Assembly: GCF_022829635.1 (NCBI RefSeq)
Contig: NZ_JAKSYO010000214.1
Location: forward strand, 62,001 to 126,000
Reading direction: 5' to 3'
Length of the DNA stretch: 64,000 bases
From: Methylobacterium sp. E-066
GTDB lineage: Bacteria > Pseudomonadota > Alphaproteobacteria > Rhizobiales > Beijerinckiaceae
In this document: piece after piece, positions 46,627 to 55,268 of the stretch
Layout of the letters: every line of letters begins with the position of its first letter
How positions within the stretch are numbered: the stretch's first letter is position 1
Notes under the pieces: generated by a model
What the model was told of the DNA's origin: nothing
The model's input: the letters and a program-made list of their open reading frames with translations, nothing else
Database searches by the model: none
Position numbers and translations under genes: made by a program

Positions 46627-47040
46627 TTACTTGATCAGGGCGAGCAGCGCCTTGCCAGCCTTGGAGTTCAGCTCCTTGGCGTCGAGGGTGCCGTCACCGT
46701 CCGGATCGGCCGCCTTGAAGCGCGCGTCGACCGCAGCGAGGTACTCTTTCTTGTCGACGGTGCCGTCGTTGTCCGGATCGGCCTGCTTCAGGCCGGCCTT
46801 GCTCAGACGGCCCTTCAGCTCCTTGGCATCGAGGGTGCCGTCGGAATCCTTCTCCAGGCGATCGAAGGTCGCCGACGCGACAGCCTCGACTTCCTTGAGG
46901 TCGACGGTGCCGTCGTTGTCGGTGTCGATCATCTTGACGGCGCTGGCGCCGCTCACCGGCTTGGCCAGGGCGGCGGGGACGGCGAGACCGGTGACGGCGA
47001 ACGCGACTACCGCGAAACCACTGATGAAACGACGTGTCAT
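46627..47040 (-). CDS. lanM: Lanmodulin-type EF-hand lanthanide-binding protein
   Basis: Protein of 137 residues with a Sec signal peptide (about 1-26, ending ALA-KP). Four EF-hand loops: 39-50 DTDNDGTVDLKE, 63-74 EKDSDGTLDAKE, 88-99 DPDNDGTVDKKE, 112-123 DPDGDGTLDAKE. Spacers of 12, 13 and 12 residues are the unusually short spacing of lanmodulin, and all loops have Asp at position 9 and Glu at 12. Lanmodulin binds lanthanides in the periplasm with picomolar affinity. Here only loops 3 and 4 have the position-2 proline; loop 1 has Thr and loop 2 begins Glu-Lys, unlike the M. extorquens AM1 protein. No lut transport gene is adjacent. Confidence 0.9.
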   Translation of the reverse strand: MTRRFISGFAVVAFAVTGLAVPAALAKPVSGASAVKMIDTDNDGTVDLKEVEAVASATFDRLEKDSDGTLDAKELKGRLSKAGLKQADPDNDGTVDKKEYLAAVDARFKAADPDGDGTLDAKELNSKAGKALLALIK

Positions 47041-47217
47041 TGCCAAATGCTCCCGAAACATGATGCGCGATCTTCCTAGTCGCGCGCCGGCTTTGCCGCA
47101 AGTGCGAAATTGGCCGCGCAACGCACCCGTCCGGAAGGTCGAGATGAGAAAAAGGGGCCGGCGCATGCCGACCCCTCTCAATATCTTCAGGTCACGCCGT
47201 GCTGTCGGCAGACCAAC

Positions 47218-47469
47218 TCAATAGCCGTAGCCGCGGCGAACGGCCGGACGGTCGTCATCGAAACGCTGGCGGCGATACATCCGGTCGTCGTCGTCGGCGC
47301 GGTCGCGATCCCGGCGATAGTCCTCGCGGCGGAAGTCGCGTTCCCGCTGGCCGCGGGAGCGCAGATCGACGCTGGGGCCGTCGGGTCCGATATCGATGCG
47401 CTGAGCCGAAGCGGGAACGACGGTCGCGAGGGAGGCGGCCAGGATGGCGCCGGCGAGCAGGGTCTTCAT
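47218..47469 (-). CDS. Small secreted Arg/Asp-rich protein
   Basis: Protein of 83 residues with a clear signal peptide (MKTLLAGAILAASLATVVPASAQ, written in part: cleavage near residue 23). The mature 60 residues are highly charged (RRDRDRADDDDRMYRR) and end GYGY. Probably periplasmic; charged tracts could bind metals or acidic polymers, but no family is recognised. A GGAGTG precedes the ATG. It lies 177 bases upstream of lanM on the same strand; a shared transcript is possible. Confidence 0.75.
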   Translation of the reverse strand: MKTLLAGAILAASLATVVPASAQRIDIGPDGPSVDLRSRGQRERDFRREDYRRDRDRADDDDRMYRRQRFDDDRPAVRRGYGY

Positions 47470-47570
47470 GGGACACTCCTTCGTGCGTTGGAGGCCCAAC
47501 ACAGTCTCGTGAGGATCGTTCCCGATTCGCCAAAGGCTTTTCCCGTCGCGCCGCAGGGATCTTGCCGGCC

Positions 47571-49193
47571 TCAGGCCAGGGTCGACAGGTCCTGAAACCA
47601 GTGCTGCGCCTGGACATAGTCCTTCACCCGCGGCGACAACGCGTGCGGATTGGTGTCGTGCACCACCCAGACTTGCACCGCGTCGTCGACGACGATCTCG
47701 TGGATGCGCGCGAGAAGCTTGTTCTGCTCATCCGGATCCAGGCTCGCCTTTACCTTGTCGCAGAGGGCATCGACGTCCGGGTTGCGGTAGTGGCTCCAGT
47801 TCACGCCCCCCGGTGCGATCTGCTTCGAATCGTAGAAGCGCAGGATCGCGTAGAACGGGTCGGAGGTAACGTAGGCGATGTTGCCGGCGGTGATGCCCTT
47901 GAGGCTCGGATCCGCCGCGCCCTGGCGCCAGGCCGTGTAGGCCACCTCCAGTTCCACCGTCTTGAACTCGACCTGGATGCCGATCTCGGCCCAGCTCTGC
48001 TGGACGAACTCGTTGATCGGCAGGGACAGCATCTGCCCGGTCCCGCCGGTGGGGATCATGATCGTGGTCTTCACCGGATTCTTCACCGAGAAGCCGGCCT
48101 CCTGCACGAGCTTGCGCGCCTGATCGACGTCGGTCTTGATCTGGAAGCTGGGCTTGCCGAACCACGGGCTCGACGTCTGCATCTGGCCGACCGCGGGTTG
48201 CGCGAGGCCGCCGAGCAACTGGACGACGCCCTCGCGGTCGATGGCGAGGTTGGCGGCCTTGCGCAGGCGCAGGTCCCGCCAGGGCGAACCCTCCAGCATC
48301 GACAGGTGGTAGTTCCAGACATGCGGCGTGTCGTTGCCGACGACGCGCATGCCGGACGCCTTCAGGCGCGGCACCGCGTCGGGGGCCGGCGCCTCGATCA
48401 GGTCGACATTGCCGGAGAGCAGCGCGTTCACCCGGGCGAGATCCTCGGGGACGCAGGTCAGCGTCAGCTTGGAGAGCTTCGGCACCCGCTTCGGGTTCCA
48501 GTAGCCGGCATTCGGCAGCAGCTCGAGGCGGACCCGGGGGACCAGCTGGCCCATCTTGAACGGGCCGGTGCCCGAGGGTTGGAACGCGAACTTGGCCCAG
48601 TCGCGCCCGACCGCCTCGTATTGCGCGGGCGAGGAGATCAGGAACCACAGCATCTGGTAGGGAAACAGGCTGTCGGGATTCTTGGTGGTCACCTGGACGG
48701 TCTTGGCGTCGAGCTTCCGGTAGCTCGCGACACCGGGCAGCCGCGGCCGGACCTGGGCGGCCTGCCGCTGGTCGAAATGCGGCGCCTCCTTGTTGAGGAC
48801 CTTGTCGAAGTTCCAGATCACCGCATCGGCATCGAAGGCCGAGCCGTCATGGAACGCCACGCCCTCGCGCAGGTGGAAGATCCAGATCTTGGGATCGGCC
48901 TTGTCGACCTCCCAGGACGTGGCGAGGCCGGGGACCATCGTGCCCGGCCGGTCGGTGATATCGAGGTCCCAGGCGACCAGGGGATCGTACAGGGTCAGGC
49001 CGGTGAACTGGTAGCCGCCGGCGCCCCGGTCCGGCTGGCCGGTGGTGAGCGGCAGGTCGGTCATCGAGATGCCGTAGGTCAGGCTGCCGGCGGCCGCGCC
49101 CTGCGCGCCGGCCCGTCCCGCCGTACCCAGTGCCGCCAGGGCAGCGCCCCCGGCCATGAGCGCGCGGCGTGTCGGCTTGATCAGGTCCATCAT
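47571..49193 (-). CDS. ABC transporter substrate-binding protein, family 5
   Basis: About 540 residues. The N-terminus has a twin-arginine-like signal (KPTRRALMAGGAALAALGTA). The SBP_bac_5 fold follows: LVAWDLDITDRPGTMVPGLA then TSWEVDKADPKIWIFHLREG, and LRLRKAANLAIDREGVVQLL. The family delivers peptides, nickel, glutathione or other small ligands to ABC permeases. No permease or ATPase gene is adjacent, so it is an orphan here. Starts at 49193 and 49190 (Met-Met) are both possible. Confidence 0.9.
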   Translation of the reverse strand: MMDLIKPTRRALMAGGAALAALGTAGRAGAQGAAAGSLTYGISMTDLPLTTGQPDRGAGGYQFTGLTLYDPLVAWDLDITDRPGTMVPGLATSWEVDKADPKIWIFHLREGVAFHDGSAFDADAVIWNFDKVLNKEAPHFDQRQAAQVRPRLPGVASYRKLDAKTVQVTTKNPDSLFPYQMLWFLISSPAQYEAVGRDWAKFAFQPSGTGPFKMGQLVPRVRLELLPNAGYWNPKRVPKLSKLTLTCVPEDLARVNALLSGNVDLIEAPAPDAVPRLKASGMRVVGNDTPHVWNYHLSMLEGSPWRDLRLRKAANLAIDREGVVQLLGGLAQPAVGQMQTSSPWFGKPSFQIKTDVDQARKLVQEAGFSVKNPVKTTIMIPTGGTGQMLSLPINEFVQQSWAEIGIQVEFKTVELEVAYTAWRQGAADPSLKGITAGNIAYVTSDPFYAILRFYDSKQIAPGGVNWSHYRNPDVDALCDKVKASLDPDEQNKLLARIHEIVVDDAVQVWVVHDTNPHALSPRVKDYVQAQHWFQDLSTLA

Positions 49194-49318
49194 GTCTCTC
49201 GGCAGAAGGGGACGCACCGCCGGTCAGCGCCCTCCTCCGTCGAGAAGTACCGCCGCGGGCCGCATACGGTATCTTGCATGCATCGTGCCCAACGCTGCGG
49301 CAGCCGGTATTCCGACCC

Positions 49319-50380
49319 TCAGCCCGCCCAGACCTGCCCGGGCCTCAGGGCCAGGAACCGCTCTGGAGCGAGGCCCTGCGCGTCCAGCGCCGCCGCCAGC
49401 GCCTCGACGGGCCGATCGATCCCCTCGTCGGTGAGCTGGAAGGTGCCCCAATGGTGGCCCAGCGCCTGCTCGGCTCCGAGGAGCGCGAACGCCTCCACGG
49501 CCTCGGCCGGGTTCACGTGCTGCGCCTGCATGAACCAGCGCGGCTCGTAGGCGCCGATCGGCAGGGTCGCCAGGCGTGGCGCCCCGAACCGGGCGCGGAT
49601 GTCGCGAAACAGGCCGCCATCGCCGAACCCGGTATCGCCCACGTGGTAATGGACGCCCTGGGCCGAGGTGATCACGAAGGCGCACCACAACGCCATGCGC
49701 CGGTCCTGAACGCCGCGGGCGGACCAGTGGTTGGCCGGCACCAAGTGGACGGCCAGCCCGTCGCCGAGATCGACCGACTCGCCCCAGTCGCGGGTCTCGA
49801 CATGCATCGTGTCGTCGTAGTTGCGCAGGATCGTATCGTTGCCGAGCGGCGCCACGATCAGCGGCTGATGCGCCTGCCAGATCCGGGCGAGGCTCGGCCC
49901 GTCGAGATGGTCGTAGTGGTTGTGGGTGATCAGCACGACGTCGATCGGCGGCAGGTCAGCGAACGCGATCCCCGGCGGATTGACCCGCTTCGGGCCGGCG
50001 AAGCGGACCGGGCTCGCCCGCTTGGCGAAGACCGGATCGATCAGGATGTTGCGGCCGGCGACCTGCACCAGATAGCTCGCATGCCCGATCAGCACGACGC
50101 GCAGCGATCCGCTGCGCTCGGGCGGCCGGTCGGCGGGAAAGGGGCTCGGGTAGCTCTTGGGCCAGGGCTCGCGCTGCCGCTTGGCCTGCCAGCGCAGCAC
50201 GTCCGGCAGGGACTTGTCGGTAGCTTGGTCCGGCAAGAAGAACCGCAGCCCGTCGAAATGGTCGGATTTCGGCCCGCGATAATACGGGTTCTTGCCCCGC
50301 CGGTGGGCGGCATAGCCGACGCCGCCGAGCGTCATGACCGTGGCCGCACTCGCGACCGTGAGCAGGCTGCGCCGTTTCAT
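49319..50380 (-). CDS. MBL-fold hydrolase, UlaG/NAPE-PLD-like
   Basis: Protein of 353 residues with an N-terminal hydrophobic segment (about 5-25) that may anchor or export it. Motifs: IGHASYLVQVAGRNILIDPVF, ITHNHYDHLD (metal site, about residue 150), NHWSARG, HVGDTGFGDGGLFRDI and the late LGHHWGTF. These match the UlaG/NAPE-PLD-type branch, which hydrolyses phosphodiesters or lactones. The substrate is unknown. Confidence 0.9.
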   Translation of the reverse strand: MKRRSLLTVASAATVMTLGGVGYAAHRRGKNPYYRGPKSDHFDGLRFFLPDQATDKSLPDVLRWQAKRQREPWPKSYPSPFPADRPPERSGSLRVVLIGHASYLVQVAGRNILIDPVFAKRASPVRFAGPKRVNPPGIAFADLPPIDVVLITHNHYDHLDGPSLARIWQAHQPLIVAPLGNDTILRNYDDTMHVETRDWGESVDLGDGLAVHLVPANHWSARGVQDRRMALWCAFVITSAQGVHYHVGDTGFGDGGLFRDIRARFGAPRLATLPIGAYEPRWFMQAQHVNPAEAVEAFALLGAEQALGHHWGTFQLTDEGIDRPVEALAAALDAQGLAPERFLALRPGQVWAG

Positions 50381-50456
50381 GGTTGGGAGATGGCCGGCAA
50401 GGGGCCGTGGTCAAGCTCCCCCGGCCGCGACGGGGAGCCTCAGGGCTGTCCTCGCC

Positions 50457-50693
50457 TCACTCCACGGCCTCGGCGGCGAGCGACAGGCGCGCGCGAAACA
50501 CCACCTTGCCGACCGCGTCGCGCACGCAGGCGACGTAATCCTGGCGCTCGACATCGGGCAGCATGTCGCGGGCGATCGCCGACATGATCCGGGTCACCTT
50601 GGCGCGCGCGGCCGGCAGGTCCGGCAGGTCGAAGCCGACCTCGTCGCGGACCGGCTGGGAACCGTCATGGAGATCGATGAAGTAGCGAGGCAT
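50457..50693 (-). CDS. DUF6894 family protein
   Basis: Protein of 78 residues starting MPRYFIDLHDGSQPVRDEVG, the signature of a small family very common in Methylobacterium and Bradyrhizobium, with AARAKVTRIMSAIARDMLPD in the middle. Function unknown. ATG 50693 is the start of the conserved block; upstream in-frame residues are not conserved. Confidence 0.85.
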   Translation of the reverse strand: MPRYFIDLHDGSQPVRDEVGFDLPDLPAARAKVTRIMSAIARDMLPDVERQDYVACVRDAVGKVVFRARLSLAAEAVE

Positions 50694-50798
50694 CGGCGCG
50701 CAGCGTCTCGAGGGAGGTAATTCTCCAATAGGAGTGCGCAAATTGTGGTTAATGATGCGTTAATCGTCTCGAATAGTCGTCTATAACTGTCCTACAAA

Positions 50799-51887
50799 TC
50801 AGGAGCGCCAGCGCAGTTCGCGCTGTTCCAGAGGGTTCACGAACGCGCGAGCGGCCCGGGCCGATTCCAGGGCCTCGCGCTTGAGCCGGAAATACCATTG
50901 CGAGGGCAGATCGCCCTGGCCGAACAGCACCATGGTCGGCTTGCGGTCGAGGCCGTCCTGTGCGTGCTGGAGCACCTGCTGGTCCTGGGTCAGGAACTGC
51001 CGCATCAGCGGCCGGGCGATGGGCTTGAGCAGGTTCAGCGCCGGCATGCTCCAGTAGAGGGCATTGGTGAGCAGCGTGCGGTCCGGCGTCAGCGGCGTCG
51101 CGAAGGTGTAGTTGGCCACGCGCTTCTCGCCGGCACGGATGCGCTCCAGGCGCACGCCGGGCAGGCGGAACTCGATCTCGACCTCGGGCACGCCGCCGAG
51201 CAGGCGGTAGACCGGCGAACTCGTCGTGGTGGCGTGGCTGGTCATGACGAAGCCGTGCGGCACCGGCTGAAACGTCTTCACCTTCTCGCGCAGCTGCTTC
51301 GAGGGGCGGAACCACCAGCTGTCATGCACGAAGGCGACGTGCCCGGGATCGACCAGGCTCAGGGTGGTGAGATCGTAGGAGGCCTCGACCACGAGCTCGA
51401 CGACGAGAGACCCGGCCGGCTCGAAATCCAGCTTCGGCACTTCGGGCACCGCACCGGCCGCGGGGCCGAGATGCGGGTTCACCCACAGGAACCCGGCGCT
51501 CTCCTGAACGGGGAAGCGCTGGACTTGGATGCGGGAGAAATCGGCGGCATCGTGCTCGGACAGCGTCGGCACGTCGCGGCAGCGCCCGTCCGTGCCGAAG
51601 CGCCAGCCGTGGAACGGGCACATCAGCGTGTCGCCGTCGAAGCGCCCCTTCGACAGGGCCATGCCGCGGTGCGGACAGCGGTCGCGCAGCGCGAACGGCG
51701 TCCCGTCCGGGGCGCGGCCCAGCACGATCTGCTCGCCGTTCAGCTCCACGGCGCGAAGCCCGGTGCGGCCGAGGCTGCGGGACTGGCCGACGCAGTACCA
51801 CGCATTGCCGAGCGGCTGACGCATGGCCTCGGGATCGAGGGCAGCGTCCTCGGGCGGACGCGGCAGGGACGTGACGGGCGCGTTCAA
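50799..51887 (-). CDS. Rieske 2Fe-2S aromatic ring-hydroxylating oxygenase
   Basis: Protein of 362 residues. The Rieske cluster motif is C-x-H (RCPHRGMALSKG, about residue 70) and C-x2-H (MCPFHGWRFGTDG, about 90). The catalytic domain has the mononuclear iron ligands in DLTTLSLVDPGHVAFVHDSW. It resembles VanA-type O-demethylases of methoxylated aromatics. No reductase (VanB) gene adjoins. The start MNAPVTSL at 51887 is typical. Confidence 0.92.
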   Translation of the reverse strand: MNAPVTSLPRPPEDAALDPEAMRQPLGNAWYCVGQSRSLGRTGLRAVELNGEQIVLGRAPDGTPFALRDRCPHRGMALSKGRFDGDTLMCPFHGWRFGTDGRCRDVPTLSEHDAADFSRIQVQRFPVQESAGFLWVNPHLGPAAGAVPEVPKLDFEPAGSLVVELVVEASYDLTTLSLVDPGHVAFVHDSWWFRPSKQLREKVKTFQPVPHGFVMTSHATTTSSPVYRLLGGVPEVEIEFRLPGVRLERIRAGEKRVANYTFATPLTPDRTLLTNALYWSMPALNLLKPIARPLMRQFLTQDQQVLQHAQDGLDRKPTMVLFGQGDLPSQWYFRLKREALESARAARAFVNPLEQRELRWRS

Positions 51888-52048
51888 AGGGGGTTCGGGC
51901 TGACCTCGGTGCGCCCGTCATACGCCCGGCAGCCGGAGCGGGAAAGCACGGGTGCGGGCACGGGCACAGGGAGGACAAACGGGCGCAGCTGCGGGGCTTC
52001 ACAAGCGGCCAGGAGCCACCTACCTTCGCTTCACCCGCAACGAACGAA

Positions 52049-52060
52049 AGGAGGTGATCC
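52049..52060 (+). promoter_or_regulatory. Exceptionally long Shine-Dalgarno
   Basis: AAGGAGGTGATCC, extended one A to the left (52047-52060), is the exact complement of the 3' end of bacterial 16S rRNA (GGATCACCTCCTTT), 14 bases in all. It ends one base before a GTG codon at 52062. Confidence 0.7.
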
Positions 52061-52061
52061 A

Positions 52062-52133
52062 GTGTCTCATTGTCATCAGCCGTCAGTCTCGGCTTACCGG
52101 ACCTGGACCGTCGCCTCCGGCGCGTCGATCTAA
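52062..52133 (+). CDS. Possible 23-residue leader or microprotein
   Basis: GTG-initiated frame of 23 codons, translation MSHCHQPSVSAYRTWTVASG plus ASI, ending TAA. It is preceded by a 14-base perfect anti-16S complement and followed 58 bases later by an intrinsic terminator, with no downstream gene. A free-standing transcript with a super-strong ribosome site and a tiny frame suggests a microprotein or a ribosome-binding RNA. No family recognised. Confidence 0.45.
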   Translation: MSHCHQPSVSAYRTWTVASGASI

Positions 52134-52190
52134 GACGCGTCTGAGCCCCGATTTCGGGACAGTTCCGCCGGACATGACGGTTCGGCAATG

Positions 52191-52224
52191 GAAGGGCCAC
52201 CCTCACGGGTGGCCCTTCGGCTTT
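52191..52224 (+). terminator. Intrinsic terminator after the 23-codon frame
   Basis: An 11-base-pair stem (52192-52202 with 52207-52217), 4-base loop, then CGGCTTTT. Confidence 0.8.
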
Positions 52225-52343
52225 TCAGGACATGTGTTTCGTACGCCGCCTCTCTTTTTGAAAGCTGCTCCCCACCTCGGGTTCAGGGGTCACACAGGTC
52301 TCAATTTCGAGCAGGCCATGCCGTCGCCCGTGAAAGGCGCAGG

Positions 52344-52441
52344 TCCCCTCTCCCGTGCGGGAGAGGGACAGGGTGAGGAGTGCGACCTCTCCGGAAAGAC
52401 CTGATCCCTCACCCCGACCCTCTCCCGCACGGGAGAGGGGG
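52344..52441. repeat. Inverted pair of CCCTCTCCCG-type palindromes
   Basis: Two palindromic units (CCCTCTCCCGTGCGGGAGAG and CCTCTCCCGCACGGGAGAGG) in opposite orientation, separated by AGGGTGAGG...CCTCACCC arms. A widespread intergenic repeat type in high-GC proteobacteria. It fills most of the gap between the short frame at 52062 and the coiled-coil gene. Confidence 0.85.
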
Positions 52442-52507
52442 CGCGTCCCGGTCTGCAACAATGATTGCGGCTCGACCTGTGCAGGCCACAGCCTTCGCGG
52501 TGAGGCT

Positions 52508-53149
52508 CTAACGCTTCGGAGCCTGGAACAGCGGCTGGGCCAGGGCCTCGGTCCGCGCCCGCCACAGGTCGCGCTCCTCGTGCAGGGCATCGCGCTCGGC
52601 CGCGATGGCGTGGCGCTCGACCCGCAGCGCGTCGCGCTCGGCGATGGCCCGGTCGCGCTCGATGCGCATGTGCTCGCGCTCCTGGCGGAACCGCTCGCGC
52701 TCGCTCCGGAATTCCTCGCGCTCGGCGCGGACCTCTTCCTGCTCGGCGCGCAGATCCTCGATCGAGCCGATCTCCTCGCGGATATGCTCGCGGAGCGCCC
52801 GCATCTCCTCGGCCAGGATCGCCTGCAGCTCGTCCTGGCGCTCGGCCTCCAGCCGGAGCTTGGCCTTGAGCATCATGTTCTCGGCCATCAGCTCGGACAC
52901 GTCCGCATCCTCCGCGGCCGCGCCGACCCCGTCGGGCTGAGCCACCAGCCGGGGCGACCAGGCCGCCTCGGCACCGCGCGGCGCCTTGGTCTCCGACTTG
53001 GTTTCCTCCGGAGCCTCGTCCGGCCGATCGTGGCCGCGCAGCTCGGCCGGGCTGTGGGTCTTCATCGTCGCGAGCCAGTCCCGCAGGGGACCGGGGGCGA
53101 TGCGGCTGCCGGTCTCGTGCGGCGGGAAGGTGCGGGCGGGTTCCGACAT
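52508..53149 (-). CDS. Coiled-coil protein of unknown function
   Basis: Protein of 213 residues. The first 80 are polar and disordered; residues about 85-200 form an almost unbroken, highly charged coiled coil (heptads such as REEFRSERERFRQERE). No signal or membrane segment, so cytosolic. Family not recognised; some alphaproteobacterial polar or cell-cycle scaffolds look like this, but that is not evidence. Complete gene with normal codon use. Confidence 0.8.
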   Translation of the reverse strand: MSEPARTFPPHETGSRIAPGPLRDWLATMKTHSPAELRGHDRPDEAPEETKSETKAPRGAEAAWSPRLVAQPDGVGAAAEDADVSELMAENMMLKAKLRLEAERQDELQAILAEEMRALREHIREEIGSIEDLRAEQEEVRAEREEFRSERERFRQEREHMRIERDRAIAERDALRVERHAIAAERDALHEERDLWRARTEALAQPLFQAPKR

Positions 53150-53445
53150 CGGCGGTCGTCCTGAACGGGTGCTGCCCGATCAGAGTCCCAACATGCTTAA
53201 CGATCCGTAAAAGTTAATGGGCGGCTTCAACCCTGAGGTGGTTCGCAGCCGAGAAGACGGAAAATTGACTTTTCCGGCCGCCGCCGCTACCTCCCGCGCT
53301 TCCGATCCGTAGCAGATCGTCACGACACGAAGCCGACCGGCCCATGAGGCCGGAGGTCAACGCCCGACAGCGCGTCCGCGCCCTCGGGCGCGATCTGTGT
53401 TGGGCCGATCCGCTTCGCCGGGATCCGCCGGTCGAGGCTTATCGC

Positions 53446-53688
53446 ATGACCCAAGACGCCGTGACCCGAGTCGCCGCGACTCAAGCCGCGTTGAACATCG
53501 CGGACGCGATCAACGAGACCTGCCCCTGGTCGGGCAAGCCGATCTCGGCCGACTCGCTGACGCTCTATAACGGCGCCGTGGTCGGCTTCTGCAACCCGGA
53601 GTGCCGGGACAAGTTCGCGAGCGCCGTGCGCAGCTTCGAGGCCGCCCTCCAGGCGCGCCGCGTCGAGCGCGCCGGGCTCGAACAGTAA
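53446..53688 (+). CDS. YHS/TRASH-like zinc-binding small protein
   Basis: Eighty residues from ATG 53446 (MTQDAVTRVAAT). A treble-clef-like metal site is visible: Cys in NETCPWSGKPI and Cys-x3-Cys in VGFCNPECRDKF, preceded by a YHS-like ADSLTLYNGAV. Such modules bind zinc or other metals. It is the first of the genes leading into ffh, 17 bases upstream, and probably shares its transcript. Some database relatives are named glutathione S-transferase, which the sequence does not support. Confidence 0.75.
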   Translation: MTQDAVTRVAATQAALNIADAINETCPWSGKPISADSLTLYNGAVVGFCNPECRDKFASAVRSFEAALQARRVERAGLEQ

Positions 53689-53705
53689 GCGCGGGTCCGA
53701 AAACC

Positions 53706-55268
53706 ATGTTCGAAGGCCTGTCCGACCGCCTCTCCGGCATCCTCTCGGGGCTCACCCGTCGGGGCGCCCTGACCGAAGCCGACGTCACCGCGGCGATGCG
53801 CGAGGTCCGCCGCGCCCTGTTGGAAGCCGACGTGGCCCTGGAGGTCGTGCGCGGCTTCACCGACCGGGTGAAGGAGAAGGCGGTCGGCGCCGTCGTGCTC
53901 AAGTCGGTCACCCCCGGCCAGATGGTCGTCAAGATTGTCAACGACGAGTTGGTGGCGATGCTCGGCACGGATGCCGAGGTGATCGACCTCAACGCCCCCG
54001 CCCCGGTGCCGATCCTGATGGTCGGCCTCCAGGGCTCGGGTAAGACCACCACCACCGCCAAGATCGCCCGGCGCTTGTCGGAGCGCGAGAAGCGGCGGGT
54101 GCTGCTCGCCTCCCTCGACACCCGCCGCCCGGCCGCCATGGAGCAGCTCGCGGTGCTGGCCAAGCAGGTCGGCGTGGAGAGCCTGCCGATCGTGGCCGGC
54201 CAGTCGGCGGTGCAGATCGCCAAGCGCGCCATGGAAGCCGCCCGGCTCGGCGGCTTCGACGTAGTGATGCTCGACACCGCCGGCCGCACCACGGTCGACG
54301 AGGCCCTGATGGTCGAGGCGGCCGAGGTGAAGGCCGCGACCCGTCCCCACGAGGTGCTGCTGGTCGCCGATGCGCTGACCGGCCAGGACGCGGTCAACAC
54401 CGCCCGTGCCTTCGACGAGCGGCTCGGCGTCACCGGCATCGTGCTCACCCGCATGGACGGCGATTCCCGCGGCGGCGCGGCGCTGTCGATGCGCGCCGTC
54501 ACCGGCAAGCCGATCAAGCTCGTCGGCACCGGCGAGAAGGTCGACGCGCTGGAGGAGTTCCATCCGTCCCGCGTCGCCAACCGCATCCTCGGCATGGGCG
54601 ACATCGTCTCGCTGGTCGAGAAGGCCGCCGAGACCATCGACCACGAGCAGGCGCTCCGCACCGCGGAGAAGATGCGCAAGGGCAAGTTCGATCTCGAAGA
54701 CTTGTCCATGCAGCTCGCCCAGATGGAGAAGATGGGCGGCATCGGCGGCCTGATGGGCATGCTGCCCGGCATGGGCGCGATCAAGAAGCAGGTCGAAGGC
54801 GCCAACCTCGACGAGAAGATGTTCAAGCGCCAGCGCGCGATCATCTCGTCGATGACCGCGCAGGAGCGCAAGAACCCGGACCTGCTGAAGAACTCCCGCA
54901 AGAAGCGCATCGCTGCGGGCTCGGGCGTCGACGTCTCGGAGATCAACAAGCTCCTGAAGATGCACCGGACCATGGCCGACATGATGAAGGCGATGGGCTC
55001 GGGCAAGCGCGGCATCGGGCAGGCGCTCGGCTCGATGTTCGGGCTCGGTGGCGGCGGGATGGGCGGCGGCATGCCCGGCCTGCCCCCCGGCATGCCCGAG
55101 CCGACGCCCGAGCAGATCGCCGCGATGGAAAAACAGTTCGGCGGCAAGCTGCCGCCGATGCCGCCGGGCCTGGGCGGCGGCGGGATGCCCAAGATGCCGG
55201 GACTTCCCGGCCTCGGCGGTCCGAAGCTGCCCGGCCTCGGCGGCTTCATGCCGGGGAAGAAGAAATGA
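53706..55268 (+). CDS. ffh: Signal recognition particle protein Ffh
   Basis: Protein of 520 residues. N domain (1-85), G domain with P-loop GLQGSGKTTTTAK (about 107), DTRRPAAMEQL, DTAGRTTVDEAL and TRMDGDSRGGAAL, then the methionine-rich M domain (about 300-435) and a long Gly/Pro/Met tail. It binds 4.5S RNA and signal sequences for co-translational membrane targeting. Start ATG 53706 (MFEGLSDRLSG). Heads the operon with aroQ, rpsP and rimM. Confidence 0.97.
   Translation: MFEGLSDRLSGILSGLTRRGALTEADVTAAMREVRRALLEADVALEVVRGFTDRVKEKAVGAVVLKSVTPGQMVVKIVNDELVAMLGTDAEVIDLNAPAPVPILMVGLQGSGKTTTTAKIARRLSEREKRRVLLASLDTRRPAAMEQLAVLAKQVGVESLPIVAGQSAVQIAKRAMEAARLGGFDVVMLDTAGRTTVDEALMVEAAEVKAATRPHEVLLVADALTGQDAVNTARAFDERLGVTGIVLTRMDGDSRGGAALSMRAVTGKPIKLVGTGEKVDALEEFHPSRVANRILGMGDIVSLVEKAAETIDHEQALRTAEKMRKGKFDLEDLSMQLAQMEKMGGIGGLMGMLPGMGAIKKQVEGANLDEKMFKRQRAIISSMTAQERKNPDLLKNSRKKRIAAGSGVDVSEINKLLKMHRTMADMMKAMGSGKRGIGQALGSMFGLGGGGMGGGMPGLPPGMPEPTPEQIAAMEKQFGGKLPPMPPGLGGGGMPKMPGLPGLGGPKLPGLGGFMPGKKK

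Noticed and set aside
46627..49193. A lanthanide uptake (lut) cluster around lanM
   Set aside because: No TonB receptor, ABC permease or ATPase gene is present nearby; only an orphan binding protein is.
52047..52060. Remnant of a 16S rRNA gene
   Set aside because: Only 14 bases match, in antisense orientation and at a ribosome-binding position, so a long Shine-Dalgarno explains it better.
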